DNA of 64,000 bases. Origin: Micromonospora echinospora (GTDB taxonomy: Bacteria > Actinomycetota > Actinomycetes > Mycobacteriales > Micromonosporaceae). Location of the stretch: assembly GCF_900091495.1 (NCBI RefSeq), contig NZ_LT607413.1, positions 186,001 through 250,000 on the forward strand. The letters are read 5' to 3'. Positions 9,283 through 17,170 of the stretch are shown here, piece after piece. The notes under the pieces are model-generated. The model searched no databases, was not told where the DNA came from, and saw only the letters and a list, made by a program, of their open reading frames with translations. Every line of letters begins with the position of its first letter. The stretch's first letter is position 1. The position numbers and the translations under genes were made by a program.

Positions 9283-9729
9283 TCAGCCGTCGCTGCCGGT
9301 GGGACGGAAGCTCGCCACGTAGCGCTTCTGCCAGAACGTCTCCACCGCGCGGCGGTGGTAGTGCCGCCGGACGAACGCCACCGCCTCGGCCGGTGGCACC
9401 CCGTCGATGACCGCCAGGCAGGCCAGGGCGGTGCCGGTGCGGCCCCGGCCGCCGCCGCAGGCCACCTCCACCCGCCCGGTCGCCGCCCGCTCCCACGCCT
9501 CGCGCAGCAACGGTCCGACGGCGGCCCGGTCCCGGGGCAGCCGGAAGTCGGGCCAGGGCAGCCACCGGCTCTCCCAGTCCACCGGGGGTGGCGGCGCGCC
9601 GAGCAGGTAGACGCCGAAGGTCGGGGCGGGACCGGCCGGCGGTCCGGCCCGCAGCCCACGCCCCCGGACCAGTCGGCCCGAGGGCAGGCGCAGCACCCCC
9701 GGAGCGGTCGGCTCCCACGTCGTGTCCAT
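9283..9729 (-). CDS. Protein-tyrosine-phosphatase-like protein (Cx5R family)
   Basis: 148 residues. The P-loop CGGGRGRTG gives catalytic Cys91 and Arg97, the CX5R signature of the dual-specificity/tyrosine phosphatase fold. The His that usually precedes the Cys is replaced by Ala (VACGGG). It is a compact single domain; the general-acid Asp is probably in the PWPDF segment (59-63). Substrate unknown. The upstream sequence has TACGAT (9736-9741) 6 nt before ATG 9729, suggesting a leaderless mRNA. Confidence 0.75.
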   Translation of the reverse strand: MDTTWEPTAPGVLRLPSGRLVRGRGLRAGPPAGPAPTFGVYLLGAPPPPVDWESRWLPWPDFRLPRDRAAVGPLLREAWERAATGRVEVACGGGRGRTGTALACLAVIDGVPPAEAVAFVRRHYHRRAVETFWQKRYVASFRPTGSDG

Positions 9730-9818
9730 GAGTCGATCGTAGGGAGCGGGCGGTCCACGGGACGAGCCCCGTGGTCCGTCCGCGCGCGGCTGTCGTACGT
9801 GCCCGCGAGGATGCCGGC

Positions 9819-10961
9819 GTGCATGCTCTCGACCACTACACCGATCTGCTCGCCCGGCCCGACGTGCCCACCGTGGCGCTCTGCCTGACGGTGGTCGCCG
9901 TCGGCGACACCGACGAGGCGCTGCTCCGTTACGACGCCTTCCAGCCCGACCGGCGGGCCACCCTGGTCGACCTTGCCGAGGAGGTGTGGATGGAGCCGGT
10001 GCGGATCGTCGTGGCGGACCGGCACGGCGACGGGGTCCTGCTGGTGGAGCCGAACGGCTTCCACGGCACGCGGCCGCCGGTGCTGCGGCGACTCTCCCGG
10101 GGCACGACGGCCGCCAGCGTGTACTGGAACGTCAACGCGGTCAGCCGGCTCAGCTACGCGTGTGACGGCGAGGTGATCGCCGCTTTCGAGATCCTGGGCG
10201 GCCCACCCCGGGACCTGCCGCCGGTGCTCGTCCCGTTCCTCGATGGACTGGACTTCGGCCCGGGGCTCGCCTGGGCCTCCGCGTTGACCTTCCTCGAACG
10301 GGTCGCCGGTGCTCGGCTGACCGCGGACTGGTTCCACGCACCGCACCCGGCCTCATTGATCGTCGACCCGGAGCGGTTCGATCGCCCCGCGACACTGGCC
10401 GCCCTGCTGCCCGGAATCCGCGACCACCACTGGTCGTCGCGGAGCGTGGGTGGACCGAACCTGCCCGAGCCGGCCCGGGCGGTCTTTCGGCGACGCGCCG
10501 AGGGGCGGGGCCGGCTACTCCGCCGGGCCGCCGACCTGACCGTACGGCAGGTGCTCCCGGACGTGGCGCTGTCCGACCCGGCGAGTCTGACAGAGACCGA
10601 ACGGCAACAATGCCGGGCGGACCTGATGGCGGCGGCCCGGGAGAGCTACCGGGCGGGAGCCGGACGGTACTGGGCCGACGAGGACGATGACGACGACGGG
10701 CCGACCGGCGGCGGCATCGAGGATCTGGTCGCCGAGATCTCCGCCGAGCAGGCGGCCGAGGAGGCGGCCCAGGCCGCGCTGCGCCGGAGCCACGCCCTCG
10801 CCGCCGCTCGGCACCGGTTGCTCGCCGACCCCCGCGCGGCTCTCGCCGGTGCCCTGGCCCAGGCCCGGTCCGCCGACCCGGTGGGTTGGCCGCACCTCCG
10901 TCAGCAGGTCACCGACCTGCTGACCCGGACCGACCCGGACGCCGTGGCAGAGGAGGCGTGA
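9819..10961 (+). CDS. DUF6461-like protein of unknown function
   Basis: 380 residues. The first 180 contain segments such as YWNVNAVSRLSYA and an EPNGF strand that I associate with the DUF6461 family, which has no known activity. The C-terminal half is rich in Arg, Ala and acidic runs, including a DEDDDDD stretch, and may form helices. GTG 9819 is favoured because GAGG (9807-9810) is 8 nt upstream and the recognisable domain begins right after; GTG 9771 would add 16 residues. It stands alone between convergent and co-directional small genes. Confidence 0.65.
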   Translation: MHALDHYTDLLARPDVPTVALCLTVVAVGDTDEALLRYDAFQPDRRATLVDLAEEVWMEPVRIVVADRHGDGVLLVEPNGFHGTRPPVLRRLSRGTTAASVYWNVNAVSRLSYACDGEVIAAFEILGGPPRDLPPVLVPFLDGLDFGPGLAWASALTFLERVAGARLTADWFHAPHPASLIVDPERFDRPATLAALLPGIRDHHWSSRSVGGPNLPEPARAVFRRRAEGRGRLLRRAADLTVRQVLPDVALSDPASLTETERQQCRADLMAAARESYRAGAGRYWADEDDDDDGPTGGGIEDLVAEISAEQAAEEAAQAALRRSHALAAARHRLLADPRAALAGALAQARSADPVGWPHLRQQVTDLLTRTDPDAVAEEA

Positions 10962-11109
10962 CCCATGGAGGTCGTCACCGGGAGGTGGCTCTCCCGACCG
11001 GACGCGCCGGTCGACCGTCCGGCATGGACGGACCCCCGGCGGTCACCTGATCTGCTACGGTTCCGCGTGCTGATCCACGTTCTCGGATGAACTCTCGAAG
11101 GGCCGGGAC

Positions 11110-11484
11110 ATGAACGTCGCCCTGTGGGCCATCGCAGGTCTGCTCGCCGCCGTCTTCCTGGTCATCGGCGGCATCAAGCTGACCCGCCCCAAAGAGAAGC
11201 TCCTCGCCAACGGCATGGAGGCCCTGGAGCCGTTGCCGCCCGGTCTGATCAAGTTCATCGGCGCGGCCGAGGTGCTCGCCGCGTTCGGGCTGATCCTGCC
11301 CGGCCTGCTCGACATCGCCCCGGTGCTCGTGCCGTTGGCCGCCGTCGGGCTGCTCGTCATCATGGTCGGCGCGGTCGTCACGCACGCCCTGCGCCGAGAG
11401 GTCGGCCCGGTCCTGCGGAACCTGGTGCTGGTCGCCCTGCTCGTGCTGGTGGTCTGGGGCCGTTTCGGGCCGTACGCCTTCTGA
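11110..11484 (+). CDS. DoxX-like small membrane protein
   Basis: 124 residues with four hydrophobic segments (about 3-22, 50-72, 76-94, 101-117). The arrangement, including IKLTRPKEKL after the first helix and EVLAAFGLILPG, fits the DoxX/DoxX-like family of small bacterial membrane proteins, some of which act in redox or sulfur-stress complexes. No partner gene is adjacent. A purine-rich AAGGG site lies just upstream of ATG 11110. Confidence 0.75.
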   Translation: MNVALWAIAGLLAAVFLVIGGIKLTRPKEKLLANGMEALEPLPPGLIKFIGAAEVLAAFGLILPGLLDIAPVLVPLAAVGLLVIMVGAVVTHALRREVGPVLRNLVLVALLVLVVWGRFGPYAF

Positions 11485-11504
11485 CCGGCCGGGCTGACCG
11501 TGGT

Positions 11505-11523
11505 CGCGCTGGTCGCCAGCGCG
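11505..11523. terminator. Hairpin between convergent genes
   Basis: An 8-bp GC-rich stem (CGCGCTGG / CCAGCGCG) with a 3-nt loop lies between the ends of the DoxX-like gene (11484) and the DUF2087 gene (11555). It probably terminates both. Confidence 0.5.
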
Positions 11524-11554
11524 GGCCCCGACGGCACCACGGGCCGCGACGGCG

Positions 11555-12127
11555 TCAGCTCAGACCCATCGCCCGGACGTGCCGTTCCGCCCGGCCGGGC
11601 TCGCCGGCCGGCTCCGGGCCGAGCCGGTAGACGCCGTCCGCCCGGGAGAGGATCCGCAGGTCGACGAGGTACCGGCGGATCGTCACATGGTCCACTTCTC
11701 CCCCGTCGCACCAGGCGCGGAGCCGCTCGTTGACGGCCGCCTCGGGGTAGTCGACGCCGGGCGTGAAGGACCGTTCGGCGACGTGCCGCAGCAGGTCCCG
11801 GCGGCGGCCCTGCTGGGCCGGGAGGCTGACCAGCCGGTCGCCGCGCAGGAACGGCCGGAACCCGACCTCACCGCCGGGCCCGTCGGCGACGGGCGACGTG
11901 GCGCGCGCCAGCTGGCGCAGCCGGTCGTAGTCCACCCGGAGGACGTCGCCCTCCGCGACCACGAGTTCCTGCTCACGCAGCCGGCGCAGCGCCAGCAGGG
12001 CCGCCTTCGCGCCGACGCCGGAGGCCGCCACCACCGCGTCGGGCGTCACCGCCCCGAGCGCGACCGCGCCGAGCACCCGCAGCCGATCCGGCTCCGCCAT
12101 CAACCGCACCACCGTCTCAGGAGTCAC
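11555..12127 (-). CDS. DUF2087 / ArsR-like DNA-binding protein
   Basis: 190 residues. The N-terminal part (TPETVVRLM, AEPDRLRVLGAVALGA, VVAASGVGAKAALLALRRL) reads as a winged helix of ArsR type. The C-terminal DUF2087 domain ends with VDHVTIRRYLVDLRILSR and YRLG, its hallmark. Proteins with this pair are presumed transcription factors. GTG 12127 is chosen: it follows AAAGGG and begins the helix-turn-helix; the upstream in-frame ATG at 12211 would add 28 charged, non-conserved residues. No obvious target gene. Confidence 0.75.
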   Translation of the reverse strand: MTPETVVRLMAEPDRLRVLGAVALGAVTPDAVVAASGVGAKAALLALRRLREQELVVAEGDVLRVDYDRLRQLARATSPVADGPGGEVGFRPFLRGDRLVSLPAQQGRRRDLLRHVAERSFTPGVDYPEAAVNERLRAWCDGGEVDHVTIRRYLVDLRILSRADGVYRLGPEPAGEPGRAERHVRAMGLS

Positions 12128-12265
12128 GTTCCCTTTCTCGCCGTTCCGTGCTCGTCCCTCAACAGGTTTTCCGTCGCCGGGCGACCCTTCTGCCGATCTC
12201 CTCGCCGACAACGACGGGACAACTCACCCGGAGTGACCGCACTGGCACCGCCCCACCCCGTACAT

Positions 12266-12392
12266 CCTTTGCTCTGCACCCTTTCACGCACCAGACACCC
12301 TCGGTCACTGGCGGCTCCTCGCACCGGGACACGTCGGCACACCACAACACCTGCTCAGCACCGGTGTCGCGCATCCGGGTGCAGAGCAAAGG
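12266..12392. repeat. Long-spaced perfect inverted repeat (16-bp arms)
   Basis: CCTTTGCTCTGCACCC at 12266-12281 is repeated exactly in reverse complement at 12377-12392; the 95-nt spacer shows no gene. The repeat lies in a 386-base stretch (12128-12513) that otherwise holds no supported coding sequence. It could be a dispersed chromosomal repeat pair, the ends of a small non-autonomous element, or the stem of a long RNA hairpin. No second copy was noticed in this window. Confidence 0.7.
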
Positions 12393-12513
12393 GGAAAGCC
12401 AGGAAACATGTCGACCAGCAGAGGGTCACCCAGCGTGAGAACCCACTGCCACCTCAGCCAGCGACACGTACCGTGACCCGGCGGGACGGCGGGGAGTCCG
12501 GTACCGTCCGGCT

Positions 12514-12876
12514 GTGCTTTTCCACATCGCCGAGGTGGCGGACTGGCAGCGGGCCCGCGAGGCCGGGGACTACCGGGTGTCCACCCGGGGCCGCACCCTC
12601 GCCGAGGAGGGCTTCATCCACGCCTCGCGGCGTGACCAGATCCTCGGCGTCGCCGAGGCGTTCTACGCCGATGCCGGGCCGCTCCTGCTGCTGCACATCG
12701 ACCCGGCCCGGCTGACCGCTCCGGTCCGCGACGACGAGGTCGCGCCGGGGGTGGTGTTCCCGCACGTCTACGGCCCGCTCAACCTCGACGCCGTCGTCGC
12801 CGTGACCCCGCTGCCCCGGGCCGCCGACGGGACGTTCCGCCTTCCCGACGAGCTGCGGGACGATCCGGACGCTTGA
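12514..12876 (+). CDS. DUF952 family protein
   Basis: 120 residues, the full length of the DUF952 fold. MLFHIAEVADW, EEGFIHAS and HVYGPLNLDAV are typical family segments. The function is unknown; the fold is related to ADP-ribosyltransferase-like small domains. Start GTG 12514 is supported by TACCGT at 12502-12507, six bases before, which looks like a -10 box of a leaderless transcript; no ribosome site is visible. Confidence 0.85.
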   Translation: MLFHIAEVADWQRAREAGDYRVSTRGRTLAEEGFIHASRRDQILGVAEAFYADAGPLLLLHIDPARLTAPVRDDEVAPGVVFPHVYGPLNLDAVVAVTPLPRAADGTFRLPDELRDDPDA

Positions 12877-12925
12877 CCGGTCGTGGCAGCGTGGCTGTCG
12901 CACCGCAACGGACCGGGAGGCCCGC

Positions 12926-13429
12926 ATGTCCTCACCCGCGCAGAAGCCCGGATCGCCCCTGCTCGCGGTCGACGGCGGCATGCTCGTGGCCACCCTGCTC
13001 GCCCTCGCCGGGTACCTGCTGCCCTGGTTCCGCAAGGGCGACGGCTACGCCTGGTCCTTCTCCGGCTGGGCCTACGCGTCGCTCAGCGACGGCGGCGGCT
13101 GGACCCTGCTGACCTTCGGGTGGCTGCTGGTGGCGGGCGGGGCTGCCCTGCTGGCCCGGGGCAGCACGGCAGCGGCGATGACCGGGGTGGTCGCTGCCGT
13201 GGGCACCCTGGTCACCAGCCTCGCCGTGGTGGCGGCCAGCTTCGCCGTCGTCGGTGAGCAGACCGCGCTGAACCCGGTGGCGCAGCTGCCCTTCGACGTC
13301 GGCCTGCCGGTCCTGGCCGCCGGGCTGGGGCTGCTGCTGGCCACCTCGTGCCGGGCAATCGTCCGGGGTGAGGCGCATGGTCGGGGCGGCCCGGACGCAC
13401 CGGGCCGGCCGCCCGCGAATATGTCGTAG
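12926..13429 (+). CDS. Hypothetical four-helix membrane protein
   Basis: 167 residues with four predicted membrane spans (about 15-33, 58-76, 84-109, 121-140) and a hydrophilic Gly/Pro-rich C-terminal tail. A WAYASLSDGGGWTLL loop lies between spans 1 and 2. I do not recognise the family. ATG 12926 is preceded by GGGAGG. It stands in a run of unrelated small plus-strand genes. Confidence 0.65.
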   Translation: MSSPAQKPGSPLLAVDGGMLVATLLALAGYLLPWFRKGDGYAWSFSGWAYASLSDGGGWTLLTFGWLLVAGGAALLARGSTAAAMTGVVAAVGTLVTSLAVVAASFAVVGEQTALNPVAQLPFDVGLPVLAAGLGLLLATSCRAIVRGEAHGRGGPDAPGRPPANMS

Positions 13430-13500
13430 ATCTGTCCCGAACGGTTGGCCGGGTCGGGGAGACGGTCCAGGTAGAAACCCTCTCCCGAAAGGAAACGGCC

Positions 13501-13962
13501 ATGAATCGCAGGATCCGTCCGCTGGCCGCGGTGACCGCTCTGACCGCCCTCCTCGCAGCCGGGCTGGTCGCGCCGGGCACCGCCCAGGCCGGATCGGGCG
13601 CGACGCCCGGGCCGGCGGCGCACGGTTGCGCCCCGCTCCGGCCCGAGTCCGACTTCTACGCCGGCGGCCGGGTGGCCACCGTGCTGCTGACCGTGCCGGA
13701 GAACCCGACCTGCACCACCATCAGCGTCTCGCACATCGTGGACGTGGCCGCGCCAGCGGACCGCTGCCAGGACTTCCTCGTCATCTTCTACCCCACCGAC
13801 GGCAGCGAGCCGGTCGCCACCGAGCCGGTCACGGCCTGCTCCCACGGCCCGCGTTCCCGCCCGGTGGTCCTCGCCACCGACGTGCCGGACGGCGCGCCGT
13901 ACCGGGTGCTCTACGAGATCGACTACCTGGGCCAGGACGTCCGGTTCACCGTCCGGCACTGA
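13501..13962 (+). CDS. Secreted hypothetical protein
   Basis: 153 residues. The start has a classic signal peptide: MNRRIRPLAA, a hydrophobic run rich in Ala/Leu, and a probable AQA cleavage site near residue 30. The mature part has four cysteines (in HGCAP, PTCTT, DRCQD, TACSH), which could form two disulfides, and is likely beta-rich. Unknown family. GAAAGGA precedes ATG 13501 at good spacing. Confidence 0.7.
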   Translation: MNRRIRPLAAVTALTALLAAGLVAPGTAQAGSGATPGPAAHGCAPLRPESDFYAGGRVATVLLTVPENPTCTTISVSHIVDVAAPADRCQDFLVIFYPTDGSEPVATEPVTACSHGPRSRPVVLATDVPDGAPYRVLYEIDYLGQDVRFTVRH

Positions 13963-13989
13963 CAGCGGCCCGAACCAGCGCCCGCAGCC

Positions 13990-14030
13990 GGCCCGTCATC
14001 CCCCGGACCAGGTCCGGGGGATGACGGGCC
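13990..14030. terminator. 20-bp perfect inverted repeat, 1-nt loop; bidirectional terminator
   Basis: Bases 13990-14009 are exactly complementary to 14011-14030 with a single A between. The element lies between the convergent secreted-protein gene (ends 13962) and the EmrB-type transporter (ends 14085). It could form a very stable RNA hairpin in either direction. Confidence 0.75.
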
Positions 14031-14084
14031 GGTCCCGGTCGGCGCGCAGCGGGCGGCGACGTCCGCCCGGGACCGGTCCCGGGC

Positions 14085-15596
14085 TCAGTCGACCCGGCGG
14101 GCCGCGCGGTGCAGGAGCAGGGCGGCCAGCAGGCCGCCGACCAGGACGGCAACCGCGCCGACGGTCTGGCCGACGACCACGGCCGAGGAGAACGCCTCGG
14201 CGACCGACTGGCGTTCGGGTTCGCTCCGGGCGGCGGCCATGGCGGCGGGGAACGAGGCGGCGCCCGCCAGGGCGACCGGCAGCGCCGCCGTGAACCGGGT
14301 GTTCATCACCGCGCCGAGCACGGCCACGCCGAGGCTCGTGCCGACCTCCGTCATGGTGCCGTCCACCCCGGCCCCCGAACCGGCCCGGTCGACGGGGATC
14401 GCGCTCATCACCGCCTCCACGATGGCCGGATTGGCCACGGCACAGCCAGCGCCCATCAGCACCAGACCGCCGAGCAGCACACCGTAGCCGTCGGTCGGGG
14501 CGTGCGCGGCGACCACGAGCCCGGCGGCGAGCGACGTCATGCCGGCGGCGATGGCCGCCGGGATGCCGAGCGCCCGGATCAGCCGGGCGACGACGCCGAC
14601 CAGGTTGAGCAGGACCACGGTCGACGCGAACGGCACCATCCGCAGTCCCGCCTCCCAGGCGGTGTGCCCCCGGACGAACTGCAACTGCTGGGCCAGCAGG
14701 AACAGCGCGCCCGCGCTGCCGAAGGTGATCAGGACGACGCCGGCCACCGCGCCGACGAACCGCCGGTCCCGGAACAGGTCCATGTCGAGCATGGGATACG
14801 GGGTACGCCGTTCCCAGCCGACGAAGAGGCCGACCAACGCCACGCCGGCCAGGGCCGCGCCGAGCACCGACGGGGCGCCCCAGCCGTCCTCGGGACCACG
14901 GATGACCGCGTAGACCAGCGCGGTCAGCCCGCCGGTGGAGAGCACCGCCCCGACCAAGTCGAGGCGTCCGCCGGTGGCTCCACGTGACTCGGGGACGAGC
15001 GACGCGACGGCGACCACGCAGAGCAGCACGATCGGCACGTTCAGCAGGAAGATCGCCGGCCAGGCGAAGTGCGCGAGGACGAGCCCGCCCACCGGTGGAC
15101 CGGCGGCGAACCCGAGCGCGCTCACCGCCGCCCAGATGCCGATCGCCCGGGGCCGCTCCTCGGCGTCGAAGACCTGCATGGCCACCGCCAGGGTGCCGGT
15201 CACCAGGAGCGCGCCACCGACGCCGAGACCCGCCCGGGCGGCGATCAACTGCCCGCTGGACTGCGCGGCCGCGGCGGCGAGCGAGGCGAGCCCGAACAGG
15301 ACGAGCCCGGCCAGCAGCATCCGCCGCCGGCCGTAGCGGTCGACCACGCTGCCGGCGGTGAGCAGCAGACCGGACTGCACCAGGGCGTACGCGTTGATCA
15401 CCCACTGGATGTCGGCGGTGCTGGCGTTCAGGTCCCGGGTCAGCGCCGGCACCGCCACGGTGAGCACGGTGTTGTCGAGCACCACGACCAGCTGGGCGAG
15501 GCTGAGCACGGCGAGGATGAGCCAGCGGGTCGGCAGCCGGCTCGAGACGGTCTCGTCGCGGGTCGGGGGGCCGGCCGTGGTGGGCGCGGCGGTCAC
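14085..15596 (-). CDS. MFS transporter, DHA2 (EmrB/QacA) 14-TM family
   Basis: 503 residues with fourteen hydrophobic segments. LVVVLDNTVLTVAVPAL in helix 1 and DRYGRRRMLLAG in the first cytoplasmic loop are the family signatures. It is a proton-driven exporter of small hydrophobic compounds. GTG 15596 is chosen because the membrane domain begins about 20 residues later; the frame is open further upstream into the preceding gene. It follows the siderophore-interacting protein by 40 nt on the same strand, so it may be co-transcribed under iron control and export a siderophore; that role is inference. Confidence 0.85.
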   Translation of the reverse strand: MTAAPTTAGPPTRDETVSSRLPTRWLILAVLSLAQLVVVLDNTVLTVAVPALTRDLNASTADIQWVINAYALVQSGLLLTAGSVVDRYGRRRMLLAGLVLFGLASLAAAAAQSSGQLIAARAGLGVGGALLVTGTLAVAMQVFDAEERPRAIGIWAAVSALGFAAGPPVGGLVLAHFAWPAIFLLNVPIVLLCVVAVASLVPESRGATGGRLDLVGAVLSTGGLTALVYAVIRGPEDGWGAPSVLGAALAGVALVGLFVGWERRTPYPMLDMDLFRDRRFVGAVAGVVLITFGSAGALFLLAQQLQFVRGHTAWEAGLRMVPFASTVVLLNLVGVVARLIRALGIPAAIAAGMTSLAAGLVVAAHAPTDGYGVLLGGLVLMGAGCAVANPAIVEAVMSAIPVDRAGSGAGVDGTMTEVGTSLGVAVLGAVMNTRFTAALPVALAGAASFPAAMAAARSEPERQSVAEAFSSAVVVGQTVGAVAVLVGGLLAALLLHRAARRVD

Positions 15597-15636
15597 CGGG
15601 CACCCACCGCCGGCGGGCCGGAGTGAACGACTGGGG

Positions 15637-16353
15637 TCACCGGGCGGTCCAGTAGGCGAGCGAGGAGACCTGCTGCTTGCCGGCACCGAGGCCGCGCCGG
15701 AGGTGCCGGGCGATGCTCCGGTTGCTGCCCGCCTCGCAGGCAACCCAGTAGTAGGCCCCCTCGGTGTCCGGCGGGATCGCCGCGCACACCGTGTCGACCA
15801 GGTACTGGCCACCGTCCTGACGAGGCACCCACATCACCTTGTGGTGTCCCCGGGCACGCGGGGTCAACGCCTGCTCGTCGTCGTGGGCGTACTCCAGCCA
15901 GACCGTGGCGGGCACGTCCCCGGCGTGGTCGAGCAGGCTGTTGACCGCCGGCAGGGAGGCGGCGTCGCCGACCAGGTAGAGGTGGCGCGGGGCGGGGTCG
16001 TCAGGCAGGGCGAACCCGGTGCCCTGGACGGTGGCGTCGATGGTGTCGCCGGGGCGGGCGCCGGTGGCCCACCGGGCGGCGACGCCGTCGTGCAGGGCGA
16101 ACTCCAGGTGGAACCGCCCGGTGTCCGGGTCCGGGTCGACCAGGGTGTACGCGCGCTGGTGCGCCTTGCCGGCGTTGTCGAACCACAGTCGGACCCACAT
16201 CGTCGGGTGCACGCCGCAGGCTTCCAGCAGGCCGCCGCCGTCGACCAGCAGCCGTTGGTAGCGGGCGTTCACCGACTCGGACTCGAGCACGGTCAGCCGG
16301 AAGTCCCTGCCTCCCATGGCCTTGAGCACCAGGGCTTCCCAGTTCCGTTTCAC
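15637..16353 (-). CDS. Siderophore-interacting protein (FAD-dependent ferric reductase)
   Basis: 238 residues with the FAD_binding_9 and SIP domains. RAYT at 67-70 is the flavin-binding motif; YLVGDAASLPAV and the C-terminal YYWVACEAGSNRSIARHL region match the NAD(P)H-binding SIP domain. These cytosolic enzymes release iron from imported ferric siderophores by reduction. Start GTG 16353 has GGGAGGA upstream. An iron box lies 28 bp upstream and a divergent siderophore-type acyltransferase begins beyond it. Confidence 0.92.
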   Translation of the reverse strand: MKRNWEALVLKAMGGRDFRLTVLESESVNARYQRLLVDGGGLLEACGVHPTMWVRLWFDNAGKAHQRAYTLVDPDPDTGRFHLEFALHDGVAARWATGARPGDTIDATVQGTGFALPDDPAPRHLYLVGDAASLPAVNSLLDHAGDVPATVWLEYAHDDEQALTPRARGHHKVMWVPRQDGGQYLVDTVCAAIPPDTEGAYYWVACEAGSNRSIARHLRRGLGAGKQQVSSLAYWTAR

Positions 16354-16380
16354 GCGGTCCTCCCGTACAGTCCTGCCCAG

Positions 16381-16399
16381 TTAGGCAAGGCTAACCTAA
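16381..16399. promoter_or_regulatory. IdeR/DmdR-type iron box
   Basis: TTAGGCAAGGCTAACCTAA matches the actinobacterial DtxR-family consensus (TTAGGTTAGGCTAACCTAA) at 17 of 19 positions. It lies between divergent SIP and acyltransferase genes, where a repressor loaded with ferrous iron would block both promoters. The palindromic outer halves TTAGG/CCTAA are intact. Confidence 0.88.
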
Positions 16400-16470
16400 A
16401 CGATCGGTTCTGGGGAGAGGTGTCGTGCCGCGCACCGGACGACCCGCACGACCATGAGATGAGGCACGTG

Positions 16471-17034
16471 ATGTACGAGGAGACGATCCCCGGCTTCGGC
16501 ACCCTGTCGCTGACACCGGTGGACCCCGCGGTCCACGCCGGACTGTTGCACGGATGGGTCACCCAGCCCCGGGCAGTGTACTGGGGTATGGGCTCCTACA
16601 CGCCGGACGACGTCCGCGAGATCTACGAGTTCATCGACGGGCTGACCACCCACCACGCCTACCTGATCCGACTGGACGACGTGCCGGTGGGCCTGTTCCA
16701 GACCTACGAGCCGGCAGCCGACCCGGTCGGCGAGCGGTACGAGGTGCGCCCCGGCGACATCGGCATGCACCTGCTGCTGGCCCCGCCCACGGGCACCGGG
16801 CGCGGCCTGACCACGGCGGTCGGGCCGGTGCTGGCCCGGTTCCTGTTCCGCAATCCCGCGCACCTGCGCATCGTGGTCGAGCCCGACGTGCGCAACGAAC
16901 TGGCCCTGCGCCGGCTGGAGCGCGAGGGCTTCACCTTCGACGACGAGATCGACATGCCCGACAAGCGCGCCCAGCTGGCCTTCCTCACCCGCGAGCGCTT
17001 CGAGGCCGACCACCCGCAGCCGGTGGCCCGCTAG
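16471..17034 (+). CDS. Siderophore-biosynthesis-type GNAT acyltransferase (IucB/RhbD/MbtK-like)
   Basis: 187 residues. The layout follows the AlcB/IucB/MbtK acyltransferase family: LTPVDPAVHAGLLHGWV near the start, then ATPase-like GNAT core with GDIGMHLLLAPP, GRGLTTAVGPVL (acyl-CoA binding) and RIVVEPDVRNELALRRLEREGF. Such enzymes acylate N-hydroxylysine or N-hydroxyornithine in hydroxamate siderophores. ATG 16471 has TGAGG 6 nt before; ATG 16459 lacks a ribosome site. It is under the iron box. No siderophore synthetase or N-hydroxylase is in the window. Confidence 0.82.
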   Translation: MYEETIPGFGTLSLTPVDPAVHAGLLHGWVTQPRAVYWGMGSYTPDDVREIYEFIDGLTTHHAYLIRLDDVPVGLFQTYEPAADPVGERYEVRPGDIGMHLLLAPPTGTGRGLTTAVGPVLARFLFRNPAHLRIVVEPDVRNELALRRLEREGFTFDDEIDMPDKRAQLAFLTRERFEADHPQPVAR

Positions 17035-17078
17035 CCGACGCCCCGACCCGTCACCCCGACGCGCCGCAATCCGGGCCA

Positions 17079-17114
17079 CCCCGACCGCCAATCACGTGAG
17101 CGGGACGGTCGGGG
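17079..17114. terminator. Inverted repeat between convergent genes
   Basis: CCCCGACCG at 17079-17087 pairs with CGGTCGGGG at 17106-17114 across an 18-nt loop. It lies between the ends of the acyltransferase (17034) and the glycoside-hydrolase-like gene (17171). It probably works as a terminator, though the loop is long. Confidence 0.45.
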
Positions 17115-17170
17115 CGGCGCGGGTGGGTGAGCCGGGGCGGGGCGGTCCCGAGCCGGGCCGCCCGGCGACG

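Noticed and set aside
12266..12392. CRISPR array or insertion sequence
   Set aside because: Only two arms in opposite orientation, no regular spacers and no transposase frame between them.
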